Assembly (NCBI GenBank): GCA_036278715.1
Contig: DASUKN010000004.1
Location: 1-64,000, forward strand
Direction: 5' to 3'
DNA from: Udaeobacter sp025935755
GTDB lineage: Bacteria > Verrucomicrobiota > Verrucomicrobiia > Chthoniobacterales > UBA10450
DNA: 64,000 nucleotides
Shown here: positions 17,501 through 25,513 of the stretch, piece after piece
Numbering within the stretch: the stretch's first letter is position 1
Layout: the number at the start of each line of letters is the position of its first letter
Notes under the pieces: generated by a model
Database searches by the model: none
What the model was told of the DNA's origin: nothing
What the model saw: only the letters and a program-made list of their open reading frames with translations
Program-made: the position numbers and the translations under genes

Positions 17501-18635
17501 TATGCCGGGCTCAATCACTAAAGTGACCGTGAAGCTGAATAACATCACCCACGGCAGACCAGCCGATATCGATATGTTGCTAATCGGACCCGATGGGCAT
17601 ACCACCGCCATCATCATGTCCGATTCGGGCGGTTCCGCTCCCTCCCCTAGCCCTGGCACGCCCACTCCTACGCCTGGTATCAGTAATGTGACGCTCACAC
17701 TGGATGACCTTGCGGCTAATCCATTGCCAGGCGCGAGTCCAGCGCCGCTGGTTACGACTGGGGTCTACCAGCCGACTAACAATCCGAACCCGACCCCGAC
17801 TGTTCCTGATACCTTTCCATCGCCATGTCCCATAACTACGCCTTCTCAAAGTTCGGCGCTTTCGGCCTTTAATGGGACAAATCCTAACGGAACCTGGTCG
17901 CTCTACGTCGTGGATGACCAAACTGGGCAGACGGGCAACATCGGTGGTGGATGGGAGCTAACCATTGCGACCGATACTTGCCCAAGCCCGACGCCGACTG
18001 CCACACTCACACCTACAGCAACGTTTACTCCTACGGCTACTGCGACAGCGACAGCTACCGACACGCCAACTCCAACAGCTACCTCAACTGCCACAGCTAC
18101 TGACACGCCGACTCCGACAGCCACCGCGACTGCCACTGCCACTGACACACCAACTCCAACAGCTACCGCGACTGCCACAGCTACCGACACGCCAACTCCA
18201 ACAGCTACGGCCACTGCGACAGCTACAGCCACTGCCACCGCTACTGCGATACCTACGGCGACGGCAACGCCTACGCCAACCGCAACGCCAGTTTACGCTG
18301 CCCAGATTCAGCAACCGATCAACGCAGATGGGACCAGTGTTTTCAACGTCAAACGCGGCGTTGTTCCCGTCAGATTTAGTCTGACTATAGGCGGTGTTGC
18401 CACCTGCTCATTGCCTCCGGCGATTATTGCTGTGACCCGGACGGCCGGGGGCACAATCGGACCGGTGGATGAGTCGAATTACAACGGTCCCGCGGACACA
18501 GGATCAAACTTCAGAATTGATAGCTGTCAGTACGTATACAACCTGAGTCCGAGAGCAATGGGAGCTGGTACGTACCGCGTGGACATCATTATCAATGGTC
18601 AGGTTGTTGGCACCGCTACCCTAGGATTAAACTAG
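14535..18635 (+). CDS. Large exported kelch-repeat protein with P-domain and PxKF domain
   Basis: A 1366-aa protein. The N-terminus has a hydrophobic export segment (about residues 14-36), then a 250-residue region of unknown fold. Next come 14 kelch-type repeats (about 295-960), each with a block like HTATLLPNGKVLVAGG and then SAELYDPATGTWTATG. After these come a proprotein-convertase-type P-domain (LTFTNPTPITIP ... NGTWSLYVVDDQTG), a Thr/Ala/Pro linker (about 1150-1255) and a C-terminal PxKF-type domain. Predicted cell-surface or secreted beta-propeller. No SD is visible before ATG 14535. It is the only intact gene inside the segment bounded by tRNA-Arg copies. Confidence 0.85.
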   Translation: MQNKQNSSLYASVLQITLRIILISSFAALLTFAAVPAENQIAQKPTHAGITHRSSPHGATKSKSLATSRPKTSRKSEHVKISASRERVHGREIAGFSARQSQAAQEKENLTPPGGLKPVEQEAWLAMARRDSANELASFYPAHYGEPFVVENAGVRVAVRPLGGSDVGAQVDNGQVIYREAYPETNSVHVVGAGRSEEFLYLRSECAPREFAYEIGEMSAGTQVELVKGEVRFTNKAGHGVKIEAPWLVEANGVRRTDVVHWELDAAQKGSGPLRLRLVVANGLRYPAMIDPSWTMTGSLFNARYDHTATLLADGRVLVVAGDSVGNTAEVYDPATETWTATGNLVTARSGHTATLLPNGKVLVAGGDSVGNTAELYDPAMGTWTATANLMTARSKHTATLVNGKVLVAGGSNSGSLSLSSAELYDPSTATWTATGNMFIAFVSHTATLLANGKVLVAGGTFGGNSAVLYDPVSGTWAITGNMGTPRHSHTATLLLSGKVLVAGGTNIDEFNVLSSAELYDPATGTWTATGSLGTGRDNHTATLLPSGKVLVAGGHNGPLLNMSRAELYDPITQTWTATGSMGTERYHHTATLLVNGKVLVAGGRDDAFHSFDSAELYDPVGNGTWILTGFLNVGRADHTATLLPSGQVLVAGGSGGSGALNSAELYNPASGTWTVTGSLNEARAEHTATLLPNGQVLVAGGHGVFVFALNSAELYNPTNGTWTLTGSLNYPHFDHTATLLPNGQVLVAGGVSNNQVGGSSAELYNPTNETWTLTGSLNGGEGRREHTATLLPSGQVLAAGGFNTNGNDLSSAELYDPATGIWTATGSMTVARDFFTATLLHTGKVLVAGGTIATLRSAELYDPTTGVWTATGSLGLGRTKYTATLLPSGKVLVAGGTAGYCELYDPANGTWGPTDFLNVSRGEHTATLLRSDTVMVAGGGDSLFASMTAELYATACGGLTFTNPTPITIPASTSGAASPYPSNIFVGGMPGSITKVTVKLNNITHGRPADIDMLLIGPDGHTTAIIMSDSGGSAPSPSPGTPTPTPGISNVTLTLDDLAANPLPGASPAPLVTTGVYQPTNNPNPTPTVPDTFPSPCPITTPSQSSALSAFNGTNPNGTWSLYVVDDQTGQTGNIGGGWELTIATDTCPSPTPTATLTPTATFTPTATATATATDTPTPTATSTATATDTPTPTATATATATDTPTPTATATATATDTPTPTATATATATATATATAIPTATATPTPTATPVYAAQIQQPINADGTSVFNVKRGVVPVRFSLTIGGVATCSLPPAIIAVTRTAGGTIGPVDESNYNGPADTGSNFRIDSCQYVYNLSPRAMGAGTYRVDIIINGQVVGTATLGLN
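18060..18227 (+). repeat. Four 42-bp in-frame tandem repeats in the linker
   Basis: Units start at 18060, 18102, 18144 and 18186 with an exact 42-bp period; each encodes DTPTPTATxTATAT. The flanks (17990-18290) are degenerate ACA/GCT/ACC triplet mixtures. The period is a multiple of three, so copy-number change would alter linker length without breaking the frame. Confidence 0.9.
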
Positions 18636-18730
18636 ATGACTTTATAAAGTGGGAACACAGTGGTGCACGCCATTGGTGGGGAGTAAGTTACGGGTAACGG
18701 AATTGTTGCCTGCGCCGCCCTCGGAATATC

Positions 18731-18759
18731 CGTGGGTTCGAATCCCACCCCTTCCGCCA
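18731..18759 (+). pseudogene. 3' fragment of a tRNA-Ser-like gene
   Basis: GTGGG-TTCGAAT-CCCAC is a perfect T arm (18732-18748), followed by the acceptor strand CCCTTCC, a G discriminator and encoded CCA (18757-18759). The matching 5' half with GGAAGGG is not found upstream. G at the discriminator and this acceptor stem fit tRNA-Ser. A tRNA 3' end without its gene is typical of an element's attachment site. Confidence 0.65.
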
Positions 18760-18899
18760 TTCTTGCGATTTACCTATATAATTCACCTTCAAGAGAGGCT
18801 ATCCGTTGAACCCAAGTAAGAACACATACGTGGATAACGTGGATGACGGAGCACAATTTCTTGCGACGTTTCATTCGTGCCGACAGGAGAGTAGGGCTG

Positions 18900-19195
18900 G
18901 TAAGGCTTACTGTAATTAACAGAGATACTCGTGCTGATGCGCTCGGCGGCGTAAACGACGAAACTGGGCGAGCTTAGCTTTGGCGACACTGAAATTGTGA
19001 TGTGCCAAGCGATTTCCAAACCTCTTTGCCGCCAGCAAAGAGTCTGGCATAATAGCGCCGAGATTTATGGCGAACGAGATATTGCACAGGGGTTTTTTGC
19101 CATGTTTTGTTTGTTTTTACGTCTTTCACAGGTTGACCGTAGAACATGACCGTGAAGATGTCGACAAAGCGGCAATGTCTAGTGCCAATTTCCAT
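18900..19195 (-). pseudogene. Tyrosine integrase remnant, frameshifted and truncated
   Basis: The minus strand from 19195 encodes KTWQKTPVQYLVRHK, RRYYARLFAGGKEVWKSLGTS, the N-terminal arm/SAM-like start of a tyrosine recombinase. The frame then breaks (QFQCRQ-stop), but the next frame continues the family sequence: NFSVAKAKLAQFRR. The core-binding end and the whole catalytic domain (Arg, His-x-x-Arg, Tyr) are absent. It lies eight bases from tRNA-Arg, the usual place for an integrase next to its attachment site. Confidence 0.65.
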
Positions 19196-19202
19196 AGTAT
19201 TT

Positions 19203-19276
19203 GCGCCCGTAGCTCAGCCGGATAGAGCAACGGATTTCTAATCCGTGGGTCGGGTGTTCGAGTCACCCCGGGCGCG
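19203..19276 (+). tRNA. tRNA-Arg (anticodon TCT)
   Basis: A full cloverleaf. The acceptor stem GCGCCCG pairs with CGGGCGC (19269-19275), with a G discriminator at 19276. The D arm contains AGCTCAGCCGGATAGAGC. The anticodon stem ACGGA/TCCGT has loop TTTCTAA (anticodon TCT, 19237-19239). The T arm is GGGTG-TTCGAGT-CACCC. CCA is not encoded (CCC follows). The last 14 bases overlap, on the other strand, the end of the membrane-protein gene at 19263. Confidence 0.93.
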
Positions 19277-20807
19277 CCCCTGCGTTCCTGGCCACGAGAG
19301 GATCAGGGAGCCGAGTGCGTCGCCAATTTTGTGCTCGTCTTGCAACCCAGTCGGCGCAAGCAGCAAGGCCGAGCAGCGTCAGAAGAGAGATCGGCTGGAT
19401 GTAACGGATGCCTGCCTGCGGTGAGAGTGCGGTTACCACCACCAGCAGGATCGAGGCGTGGAAAAACAAGAGAAGGCCAAATGCCCGATCGCGACTCAGC
19501 CACGTAGCGATTGCGCAAATCAAAGGCGACACAACTACAACAAAGTAATAGGGCCAGACAGCAAGAAAGTACCGTTGCAGCAGTGATAATGGCTGCATCC
19601 GAAGATTTTTTGCGGGTCGGAATCCGAACTTCTCAGCGAGCATTGTAATTTGCTCGTCTTTCAATGTGCCGTACCCGAGATCACTTCGAGCGTACTTCCA
19701 AATGAGCCTAAGATTCCAATATTCCATGTAAGTTTGCACAGCCAGCCCGACGATTACCAGAGGGCGGCGTCGCAACGCATTCATTGCGGTCTCTCGCGTA
19801 ACGCGCTCGTTCTTTCGGCGGTCCGTTTCAATTTCGCGCCAGCGCTTGATGAGAGAGCCCTGGGCGTACTGTTGAGCGTTTCTGGCGTGCAAACTCCTCA
19901 TGTTGAACTGATCTCCGTTGCGGACGATTTCAGCAAAACGCGGATCGGTGGCGTCCCACGGTTCAAGCGCGGGGGCCCAGACGGCGGCGAGATGATCACC
20001 CGTGCTGTACAAATAATCCGGCTCCCGGTGGCTCAACCGGCCATTCGCATATTTGTAAGCGCCATGCATTACGAACATCAACGCAAGGCTGACAATCAGG
20101 TGTGTTACTCCGATCGCGAACAGGTTCGCTTGCAGTATGCGCGGCTCCAGCCGTTTGCGTAACACCGGGAAAAAGCAACGAGCAACCGCAATAACTGGCA
20201 AGAGAATCGTACAGGCCTGTACGAGCAGGAGGTAACTCATCCTGAACCCAATCAGCAGCACCGAGAACCCCTGGACGACCGCAAGTTGCCACAGCCTTCT
20301 GTCACGGAGATAAGCCAGAGACCAATATAGAACCAGCGCGTAAACGAGAAGACTAAATGTTTCGGTCATCACGTATCGCTCCCAAACAAGCTGCAACGGA
20401 TCGAGAGCGCAGATGAATCCGAAGAGAAACGCAAGAGTGAGCGACAATTCGAAAAACCGCCTGCAAATCAGCGTAAACACAATCGTTGTCACACCGCTAG
20501 CGAGCGCCTGGCTCATCAAGAGCGGAGTAAAACTGTGCGGCCAAACTGCGAGCCAACGTACCAGGTATCCGTAGAAATACGATCGGTCCTCAGGAATCCA
20601 ACCTTTCAGCGCCGTTTGAATGTATGCGCCGGAGTCGCCCATAAAGAGTTTTGGCGTTGGGTCCAGCCAAAGGAGTAACAACTTGACGGCGAAAACGAAC
20701 ACACAGAACAACCACCAAGCTTTAGGGATTCCCAAAATACCGAGAGACAACGCGCCTTCGGGCCCCTGCGATTCGATTCCTGCTGCTGTGTCGCGAGTGC
20801 TCGCCAT
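19263..20807 (-). CDS. Polytopic membrane protein, glycosyltransferase-39-like
   Basis: A 514-aa protein with about nine to ten predicted membrane helices. An acidic motif in the first periplasmic loop (FMGDSGAYIQTA) resembles the GT39/ArnT/PMT type, in which an Asp or Asp-Glu pair activates a lipid-linked sugar. The closest visible relative in the window is the gene at 59492-61201. It ends inside the tRNA-Arg gene on the opposite strand, so its C-terminal residues (NAGARPG) are encoded by tRNA and flanking sequence; its natural end may have been replaced by recombination at the tRNA. Confidence 0.65.
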   Translation of the reverse strand: MASTRDTAAGIESQGPEGALSLGILGIPKAWWLFCVFVFAVKLLLLWLDPTPKLFMGDSGAYIQTALKGWIPEDRSYFYGYLVRWLAVWPHSFTPLLMSQALASGVTTIVFTLICRRFFELSLTLAFLFGFICALDPLQLVWERYVMTETFSLLVYALVLYWSLAYLRDRRLWQLAVVQGFSVLLIGFRMSYLLLVQACTILLPVIAVARCFFPVLRKRLEPRILQANLFAIGVTHLIVSLALMFVMHGAYKYANGRLSHREPDYLYSTGDHLAAVWAPALEPWDATDPRFAEIVRNGDQFNMRSLHARNAQQYAQGSLIKRWREIETDRRKNERVTRETAMNALRRRPLVIVGLAVQTYMEYWNLRLIWKYARSDLGYGTLKDEQITMLAEKFGFRPAKNLRMQPLSLLQRYFLAVWPYYFVVVVSPLICAIATWLSRDRAFGLLLFFHASILLVVVTALSPQAGIRYIQPISLLTLLGLAACADWVARRAQNWRRTRLPDPLVARNAGARPG

Positions 20808-20925
20808 GGCGCATCACGACTCGCACAGCGGTCGTCCATGTCAAAGTATGTTGGCGCCCGTTCAATCCGGGCTTCGCGGCGACTTGTTAGGTCCGAATTC
20901 TAAACAGCCTTTGGGGCGCGACTCG

Positions 20926-22005
20926 TTAGGTGACCGCGACTCGCGTGACACCCGCGAAGCGTTGCTCGTGATCGAGCAGCCACTTCTTGCGCCATAATCC
21001 GCCGCCGTATCCGCAGAGCGTTCCGTCGGCACGAATGACTCGATGGCACGGAATAATGATGCAAATCATGTTCGTGCCATTCGCGCGGCCCACTGCGCGG
21101 CGGGCATTCTCATCGCCCAGGCGTTTTGCCATCCACGAGTACGAACGTGTTTCGCCAACCGGAATAGACTGCAGGATTTTCCAGGCACGCAGTTGAAAGG
21201 ATGATCCGACCGGAGCCAGCGGAACATCAAACTCCAGCTTGTTGCCGGAAAAATAATCCGTCAGTTGAGAACGCACGGTCTCGAGATGCCGATGTTTGCC
21301 GGGGACAACGTTTGTGCGCAATCGTTTCCGCAAGATCGACAACTCACTTTCGGTCGCGCGCCGGTCGATGAATTCCAACAAGCGCAGACCCTCGTCGTCA
21401 ACGACCGCAATCATCGGTCCGAGCGGAGAATCGATTCGCTCCGCAAACAACGGCGCGTGACTCCTGGCGTTTACTGGTGATCCGCCAAAAATCTTCGTGA
21501 ACGCATCGCGAAAACCGCTCTCGGATTCAAAGCCGCTTCCATTTCTTGCATCTCCAACGCGATCGCCTTGCCGAACCTTGCTCAAAGCAAGCCCCATGCG
21601 ACGCGCACGGTGATAGGCTTGGAATGTCATTCCATAATGGCGTTTGAACTGTCGCCGCGCGGTTGAAGGATCAATCGACAGCGCGGCGAGTTCCTTATCC
21701 GTCAGGCGACCGCCGGGCGCCCGCTCCACTTCCGCACGCAAACGCTCGATTAGTTTCGGCGGACGCGCATTTGGATCGAGCGGGTGACAACGCAGGCAGG
21801 GGCGATAACCGTTTTCCAACGCGTCACTCGATGTCGCGAAGAAATCGACGTTTTCGCGCGCCGGTTTTTTCGCCGAACATGTGGGCCGGCAAAAAATCCC
21901 CGTCGTGCGCACACCGATGTAAAAGATTCCTTCGAAGCTCGGATCGCGGTTCACCAGCGCGCGATACATCATCTCAGCAGGCGGCAGAAGTTCGAGGGTT
22001 TTCAT
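20926..22005 (-). CDS. ada: Ada: DNA methylphosphotriester/O6-methylguanine methyltransferase and activator
   Basis: A 359-aa bifunctional repair protein. ATG 22005 places Cys at 39, 43, 70 and 73 (FCRPTC and CLRC), matching the zinc cluster of E. coli Ada in which the first Cys takes the methyl from phosphotriesters and turns on DNA binding. A degenerate AraC-type helix-turn-helix follows (about 85-180), then the O6-alkylguanine transferase domain with active-site IIPCHRVI (Cys about 320). Length and spacing equal the classical protein. In-frame sequence upstream of 22005 overlaps the next gene and is not family-like. Known to respond to alkylation damage. Confidence 0.93.
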   Translation of the reverse strand: MKTLELLPPAEMMYRALVNRDPSFEGIFYIGVRTTGIFCRPTCSAKKPARENVDFFATSSDALENGYRPCLRCHPLDPNARPPKLIERLRAEVERAPGGRLTDKELAALSIDPSTARRQFKRHYGMTFQAYHRARRMGLALSKVRQGDRVGDARNGSGFESESGFRDAFTKIFGGSPVNARSHAPLFAERIDSPLGPMIAVVDDEGLRLLEFIDRRATESELSILRKRLRTNVVPGKHRHLETVRSQLTDYFSGNKLEFDVPLAPVGSSFQLRAWKILQSIPVGETRSYSWMAKRLGDENARRAVGRANGTNMICIIIPCHRVIRADGTLCGYGGGLWRKKWLLDHEQRFAGVTRVAVT

Positions 22006-22163
22006 ACGGAAAGCTAAGCATTCAGAATCGCCGATGCATCGACGAAATTCGAGCAGCGAATTCAAAGTAGTCGACTCGCTGTGCCGAGGGGTTTTCGAAA
22101 GCGACATTTGGCACGGCGACAGAGCGCCGTGGCTACATCGATCAGCGATGCTTTGCGGTGTCA

Positions 22164-22631
22164 TCATGCGCGCTGAACCCGGAATGTAAAACAGCCGCGG
22201 GTAACGCTACGTGCATCAACAAACGCGGTATCGGGGTTTTGGAACAGACTTTCAATTACTGCTTCTGGTTCGGCTCCATCCACAACTTGTGCGTCAATGA
22301 TGTTGTAATTTGAATCGTAAGCCCGAAACACACGGCCATTACGAAAATCGGCGGGATATTCGTTAGGCGAGCCATAGCGCTGGCATTCATCGACGTGAAC
22401 GAAGATGGGCCCCGTCTCGGAATACGGCTGACCGGATGGAATCGCTGTGTACGGAAACAAAACCACGCGCTCGCCAGGCTCCGCCCATCGCAGGCAGTGG
22501 CGGCACGGACTGCTTTCGGGCGAATCTACCGTAATGATGATGTGGTCCGCTGCACCGGTCCTTGCTACGCGTCGTGCCGCGTCCGCGATTTCGGTGGGAA
22601 GAGGAACAACGTGGAAGCTCGGCGTTTTCAT
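22164..22631 (-). CDS. DUF1203 family protein
   Basis: A 155-aa cytosolic protein with the DUF1203 pattern: CRHCLRWAEPGE near residue 43, LFPYTAIPSGQPYSETGPIF, HVDECQRY and RAYDSNYNIIDAQ. The function of the family is not known. It precedes ada on the same strand, with about 160 bases between. Confidence 0.8.
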   Translation of the reverse strand: MKTPSFHVVPLPTEIADAARRVARTGAADHIIITVDSPESSPCRHCLRWAEPGERVVLFPYTAIPSGQPYSETGPIFVHVDECQRYGSPNEYPADFRNGRVFRAYDSNYNIIDAQVVDGAEPEAVIESLFQNPDTAFVDARSVTRGCFTFRVQRA

Positions 22632-22743
22632 GACCGGAGCTTAGATCGACGAACGCACATCGCGCACCGGCGAAATTCAGGCAGGTAATTCCAGAACAAT
22701 AGCGCGAGCGTCCCGCCCGCCGCGGCAGGCCGGAGGCAATTAC

Positions 22744-23706
22744 CTACCTTAAACACTCCACAACGACGCGCGCTGTGTCGGCAAGAGTTGCAGCACGATC
22801 ATCCGTCGAGGAAGTCGACCCCGTTGTATAAATAGCCATCACTATCGGTGCCCGCCCGGTTGCACGAACAATGGCGACATCGTTTGTCGCTCCGTTTCCG
22901 CATTGTCCAGTTTTGTCTCCGACGGTCCATGTCTTTGGTACCCCGGCGCGGATCATAAGCGTGCCAGTCTCGTTGTGCTGCAACCAATCTTCGAGCTGAC
23001 GCCGTGAAGAGTCGGATAACACATTGCCCAGCACCAGCCGTTGCATGTTTGCGCACATCGCGGCGGGAGTTGTGGTATCTCGTTCATCGCCAGGGCCGAC
23101 GTCATTCAAATCCGGTTCTTTCCGATCCAGTCGCGTCTTCTCATCGCCGATGCTGCGGGTGAACTTTGTCAATCCACCCGGCCCGCCAATGGTATCCAGT
23201 AAAAGGTTGCCGGCCGTGTTGTCGCTCTGCTCGATTGCCGCCGCGCACAAGGCGTCGAGCGTCATGCCGCCATCGTTCAGGTGGGCTTTCGTAACGGGCG
23301 CATATTCCAGGATGTCTTTTTCGCCATACGATACAAACCGATCCAGTTTCTCTTGCTTTTCATCGACGCGCTTTAACAGCGCCGCTGCGGCGAGAAATTT
23401 GAATGTGCTGCACATTGGAAAACGGTCTTCCGATCGATGATCGAAACTTTTACCGCTACCGGTATCCAGAGCAGCCACGCCGATCCGAGCGCCGGTTCGC
23501 TTCTCGATGGCGGCGATTTTATCTTGGAAATGAATTTCGGCGGTATTGCCCTGTTGGAGGGCGGAGCTCTGCGACGCCGTAACGTCACCCTGCGCACTTG
23601 GGCTCGCGGAGCTCGCCCCTCCACTGGCTGCCGTGAGCGATAAAAATAACGCGGAAGCCAGTGCGAGCGTCGCGCTTGCAACTCCAAGGAATCTCGATCG
23701 CGTCAC
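22744..23706 (-). CDS. Class A serine beta-lactamase
   Basis: A 320-aa exported enzyme that hydrolyses beta-lactams. All class A motifs are present: MCSTFKF (SxxK, residues 100-103), SDN in EQSDNTAGN (161-163), E-x-x-L-N in KEPDLND (Glu about 197) and KTG in GDKTGQCG (265-267). Cys before the catalytic Ser and Cys after KTG could bond as in carbapenemase-like members; that is speculation. Start GTG 23706 is chosen: it has GGAG six bases upstream, opens the signal peptide (FLGVASATLALASALFLSL), and avoids overlap with the thioesterase gene. Probably a native soil enzyme; no mobile sequences adjoin it. Confidence 0.92.
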   Translation of the reverse strand: MTRSRFLGVASATLALASALFLSLTAASGGASSASPSAQGDVTASQSSALQQGNTAEIHFQDKIAAIEKRTGARIGVAALDTGSGKSFDHRSEDRFPMCSTFKFLAAAALLKRVDEKQEKLDRFVSYGEKDILEYAPVTKAHLNDGGMTLDALCAAAIEQSDNTAGNLLLDTIGGPGGLTKFTRSIGDEKTRLDRKEPDLNDVGPGDERDTTTPAAMCANMQRLVLGNVLSDSSRRQLEDWLQHNETGTLMIRAGVPKTWTVGDKTGQCGNGATNDVAIVRATGRAPIVMAIYTTGSTSSTDDRAATLADTARVVVECLR

Positions 23707-23747
23707 CTCAGACTCCGTTCCGGAAGCAGTTCGGACGCATGTCCAAT

Positions 23748-24221
23748 TTACCATCGGTGGTAAGCGGGATGGCCTTCCTTCACCGCCACAAATATTCCCC
23801 GACACGTCGCACAGACTTTTCCAGCGGCGCTCAATGTTCCCTCGACGGTTGCACGGTCATCAGTGATCTCAACAACCCTGGCAGAGAGAAACACGCGATC
23901 GTTCGTCGGTGTCGGTCGCAGCAGTTTGATGGCGTATTCCGCGGTAACCGTGCACGGCGGATGACTCTCGCCTGCGCGTTTCATCAAATAGTACGCTGCC
24001 GTCCAGTTGCAATGACAATCGAGTAGCGTGCCAATGATCCCACCGTTCAAAACTCCCGTGAACGCTTCATATTTTTTTTGAGGCTTCCACTCGGCGACAA
24101 TTTCGCCATCAGAGTCCTTCAGGAAACTGCGGATGTGCAAACCTTCCGGATTTGCCACGCCGCAACCGAAACACATGTTTCGCGGTGCATATTTTTCCTG
24201 AAGCGATTGTTCTTCTTTCAC
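23748..24221 (-). CDS. Hotdog-fold thioesterase (PaaI-like)
   Basis: Hotdog-fold acyl-CoA thioesterase-like protein of about 157 aa. Conserved: NMCFGCGVANPEGLHIR at the N-terminus, TGVLNGGIIGTLLDCHCNWTA (catalytic helix region) and TVTAEYAIKLLRPTP (central strand). The start is uncertain: GTG 24221 is used. The frame stays open to a TTG at 24302 inside a palindrome, which looks less natural. It lies between beta-lactamase and citrate synthase genes on the same strand. Confidence 0.7.
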   Translation of the reverse strand: MKEEQSLQEKYAPRNMCFGCGVANPEGLHIRSFLKDSDGEIVAEWKPQKKYEAFTGVLNGGIIGTLLDCHCNWTAAYYLMKRAGESHPPCTVTAEYAIKLLRPTPTNDRVFLSARVVEITDDRATVEGTLSAAGKVCATCRGIFVAVKEGHPAYHRW

Positions 24222-24304
24222 CTTGCAGGGCGTTTCCGTGCCGTAACGGATGAGGAGCAACGGCCGGGTTTTGCAACGCCATTCGAATGTTTCATCATGC
24301 AAAA

Positions 24305-24323
24305 GGCGTCTGACACAGACGCC
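24305..24323. repeat. Palindrome GGCGTCTG-ACA-CAGACGCC
   Basis: A perfect 8-bp stem with a 3-base loop between prpC and the thioesterase gene. A near-identical copy lies at 48301-48319 behind rpmB. It may act as a transcript end for prpC. Confidence 0.75.
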
Positions 24324-24340
24324 CTACCCTTATCGGCTCG

Positions 24341-25471
24341 TTATTTAGGCGAGCCGGGATAGGGACGCAGCTCCGGTCCGACGTACAATGACCGCGGCCG
24401 AATGAGCCGATTGTTATCGTGTTGCTCAATGACGTGGGCGCACCAGCCCGCGACGCGCGATGCTGCGAACAATGGCGTGTTCAACTCGGGCGGAAAGCCG
24501 AGCATCCAAAATACCGGTGCCGCGTACAGATCCACATTGGCGCAAAGCTGTTTCTCGCGATCCATTACTTGTTCGAGCTTTTCGCAAATCGGTACCCAAT
24601 TTTCCTTCCCGGTTCGTTTCCCAAGGTCGCGCGCGATCTCTCGCATCGCCGGTACACGCGAATCGCCTTTTTTGTAAACGCGATGACCGAATCCCATGAT
24701 CTTTCCTCTAGACGCGAGTTTTTTCATTAACCATGCCTCGGCGCCATCGGGAGTCCCGATTTCCTCGAGCATCTTCATCGATTCCTCATTCGCGCCGCCG
24801 TGCAGCGGACCTTTCAGAGTCGCAACTGCGGATGTAACCGCGGCGTAAATTCCTGCCAGGGTGGAGGCGGTGACGCGCGCCGCGAAAGTGGATGCATTGA
24901 ATTCATGGTCGGCGTACAGGTTGAAAATTGTGTCGAGCATCCGGGTTTGCCATTGCTCGGGAATTTTGCCATTGAACTTGTAGAAGAAATTCGCGGCTTG
25001 CGAGAGCTCGGGCTTTTCCGGGAAGGGTTTCTCGCCTTGCGAGATGCGCCAGCCATCGGTGATCAAAGTGGAGACGCGCGCAATGAGTCGAATCGATTTC
25101 CGAATGTTAGCATCGTGAGAATTATCACCGAGATCTTTATCGAATGCGCTCAACATCGAAACGCCGGTGCGGAGCATGTCCATCGGATGGGTGGCGCCCG
25201 GTAAAAGTCGCAGCATTTCCGTTACGGGCCCAGGCAACGCCCGTTCGCTGGCGATTTGCTGTGTGAAGTCCTTCAGTTGCTTTGCGTTCGGCAACGCCCC
25301 GTTAAGCAGAAGGTAAGCAACCTCCTCGAAAGAAGCCTTTTCGGCCATGCCATGAATGTCGTAGCCGCGATACATCAACCCGGCGGCGGGATCGACCCAG
25401 CAGATCGCCGTCTCACCGGCGATTACCCCGGCCAATCCCGGGCTGTATTGTGGTTTTGTTTCAGTACCCAT
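24341..25471 (-). CDS. prpC: 2-Methylcitrate synthase / citrate synthase
   Basis: A 376-aa citrate-synthase-family enzyme that condenses propionyl-CoA (or acetyl-CoA) with oxaloacetate. Catalytic residues are visible: His224 in GPLHGGANEESM, His263 in GFGHRVYKKGDSR and Asp314 in NVDLYAAPVFW. Length is typical of the short type (about 370-380). The adjacent prpB and prpD on the same strand argue for a role in the 2-methylcitrate cycle. It starts 42 bases after prpB; the last codons and stop sit in a short CGGCTCG/CGAGCCG hairpin. Confidence 0.9.
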   Translation of the reverse strand: MGTETKPQYSPGLAGVIAGETAICWVDPAAGLMYRGYDIHGMAEKASFEEVAYLLLNGALPNAKQLKDFTQQIASERALPGPVTEMLRLLPGATHPMDMLRTGVSMLSAFDKDLGDNSHDANIRKSIRLIARVSTLITDGWRISQGEKPFPEKPELSQAANFFYKFNGKIPEQWQTRMLDTIFNLYADHEFNASTFAARVTASTLAGIYAAVTSAVATLKGPLHGGANEESMKMLEEIGTPDGAEAWLMKKLASRGKIMGFGHRVYKKGDSRVPAMREIARDLGKRTGKENWVPICEKLEQVMDREKQLCANVDLYAAPVFWMLGFPPELNTPLFAASRVAGWCAHVIEQHDNNRLIRPRSLYVGPELRPYPGSPK

Positions 25472-25513
25472 GTGTTCGCTGAGTGTAACTACGATATGCG
25501 CGACGACAAATGG

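Noticed and set aside
18060..18227. CRISPR-like or regulatory repeats
   Set aside because: They have a 42-bp in-frame period in a Thr/Pro/Ala linker of a real protein, so they are a coding minisatellite.
17903..18238. A long minus-strand frame of repeated Val/Ala/Gly
   Set aside because: Antisense of the Thr/Ala linker codons, open only because of the repeat composition.
24302..24302. TTG start of the thioesterase inside the palindrome
   Set aside because: It would add 27 non-conserved residues and begin within a repeat; GTG 24221 is more natural, though uncertain.
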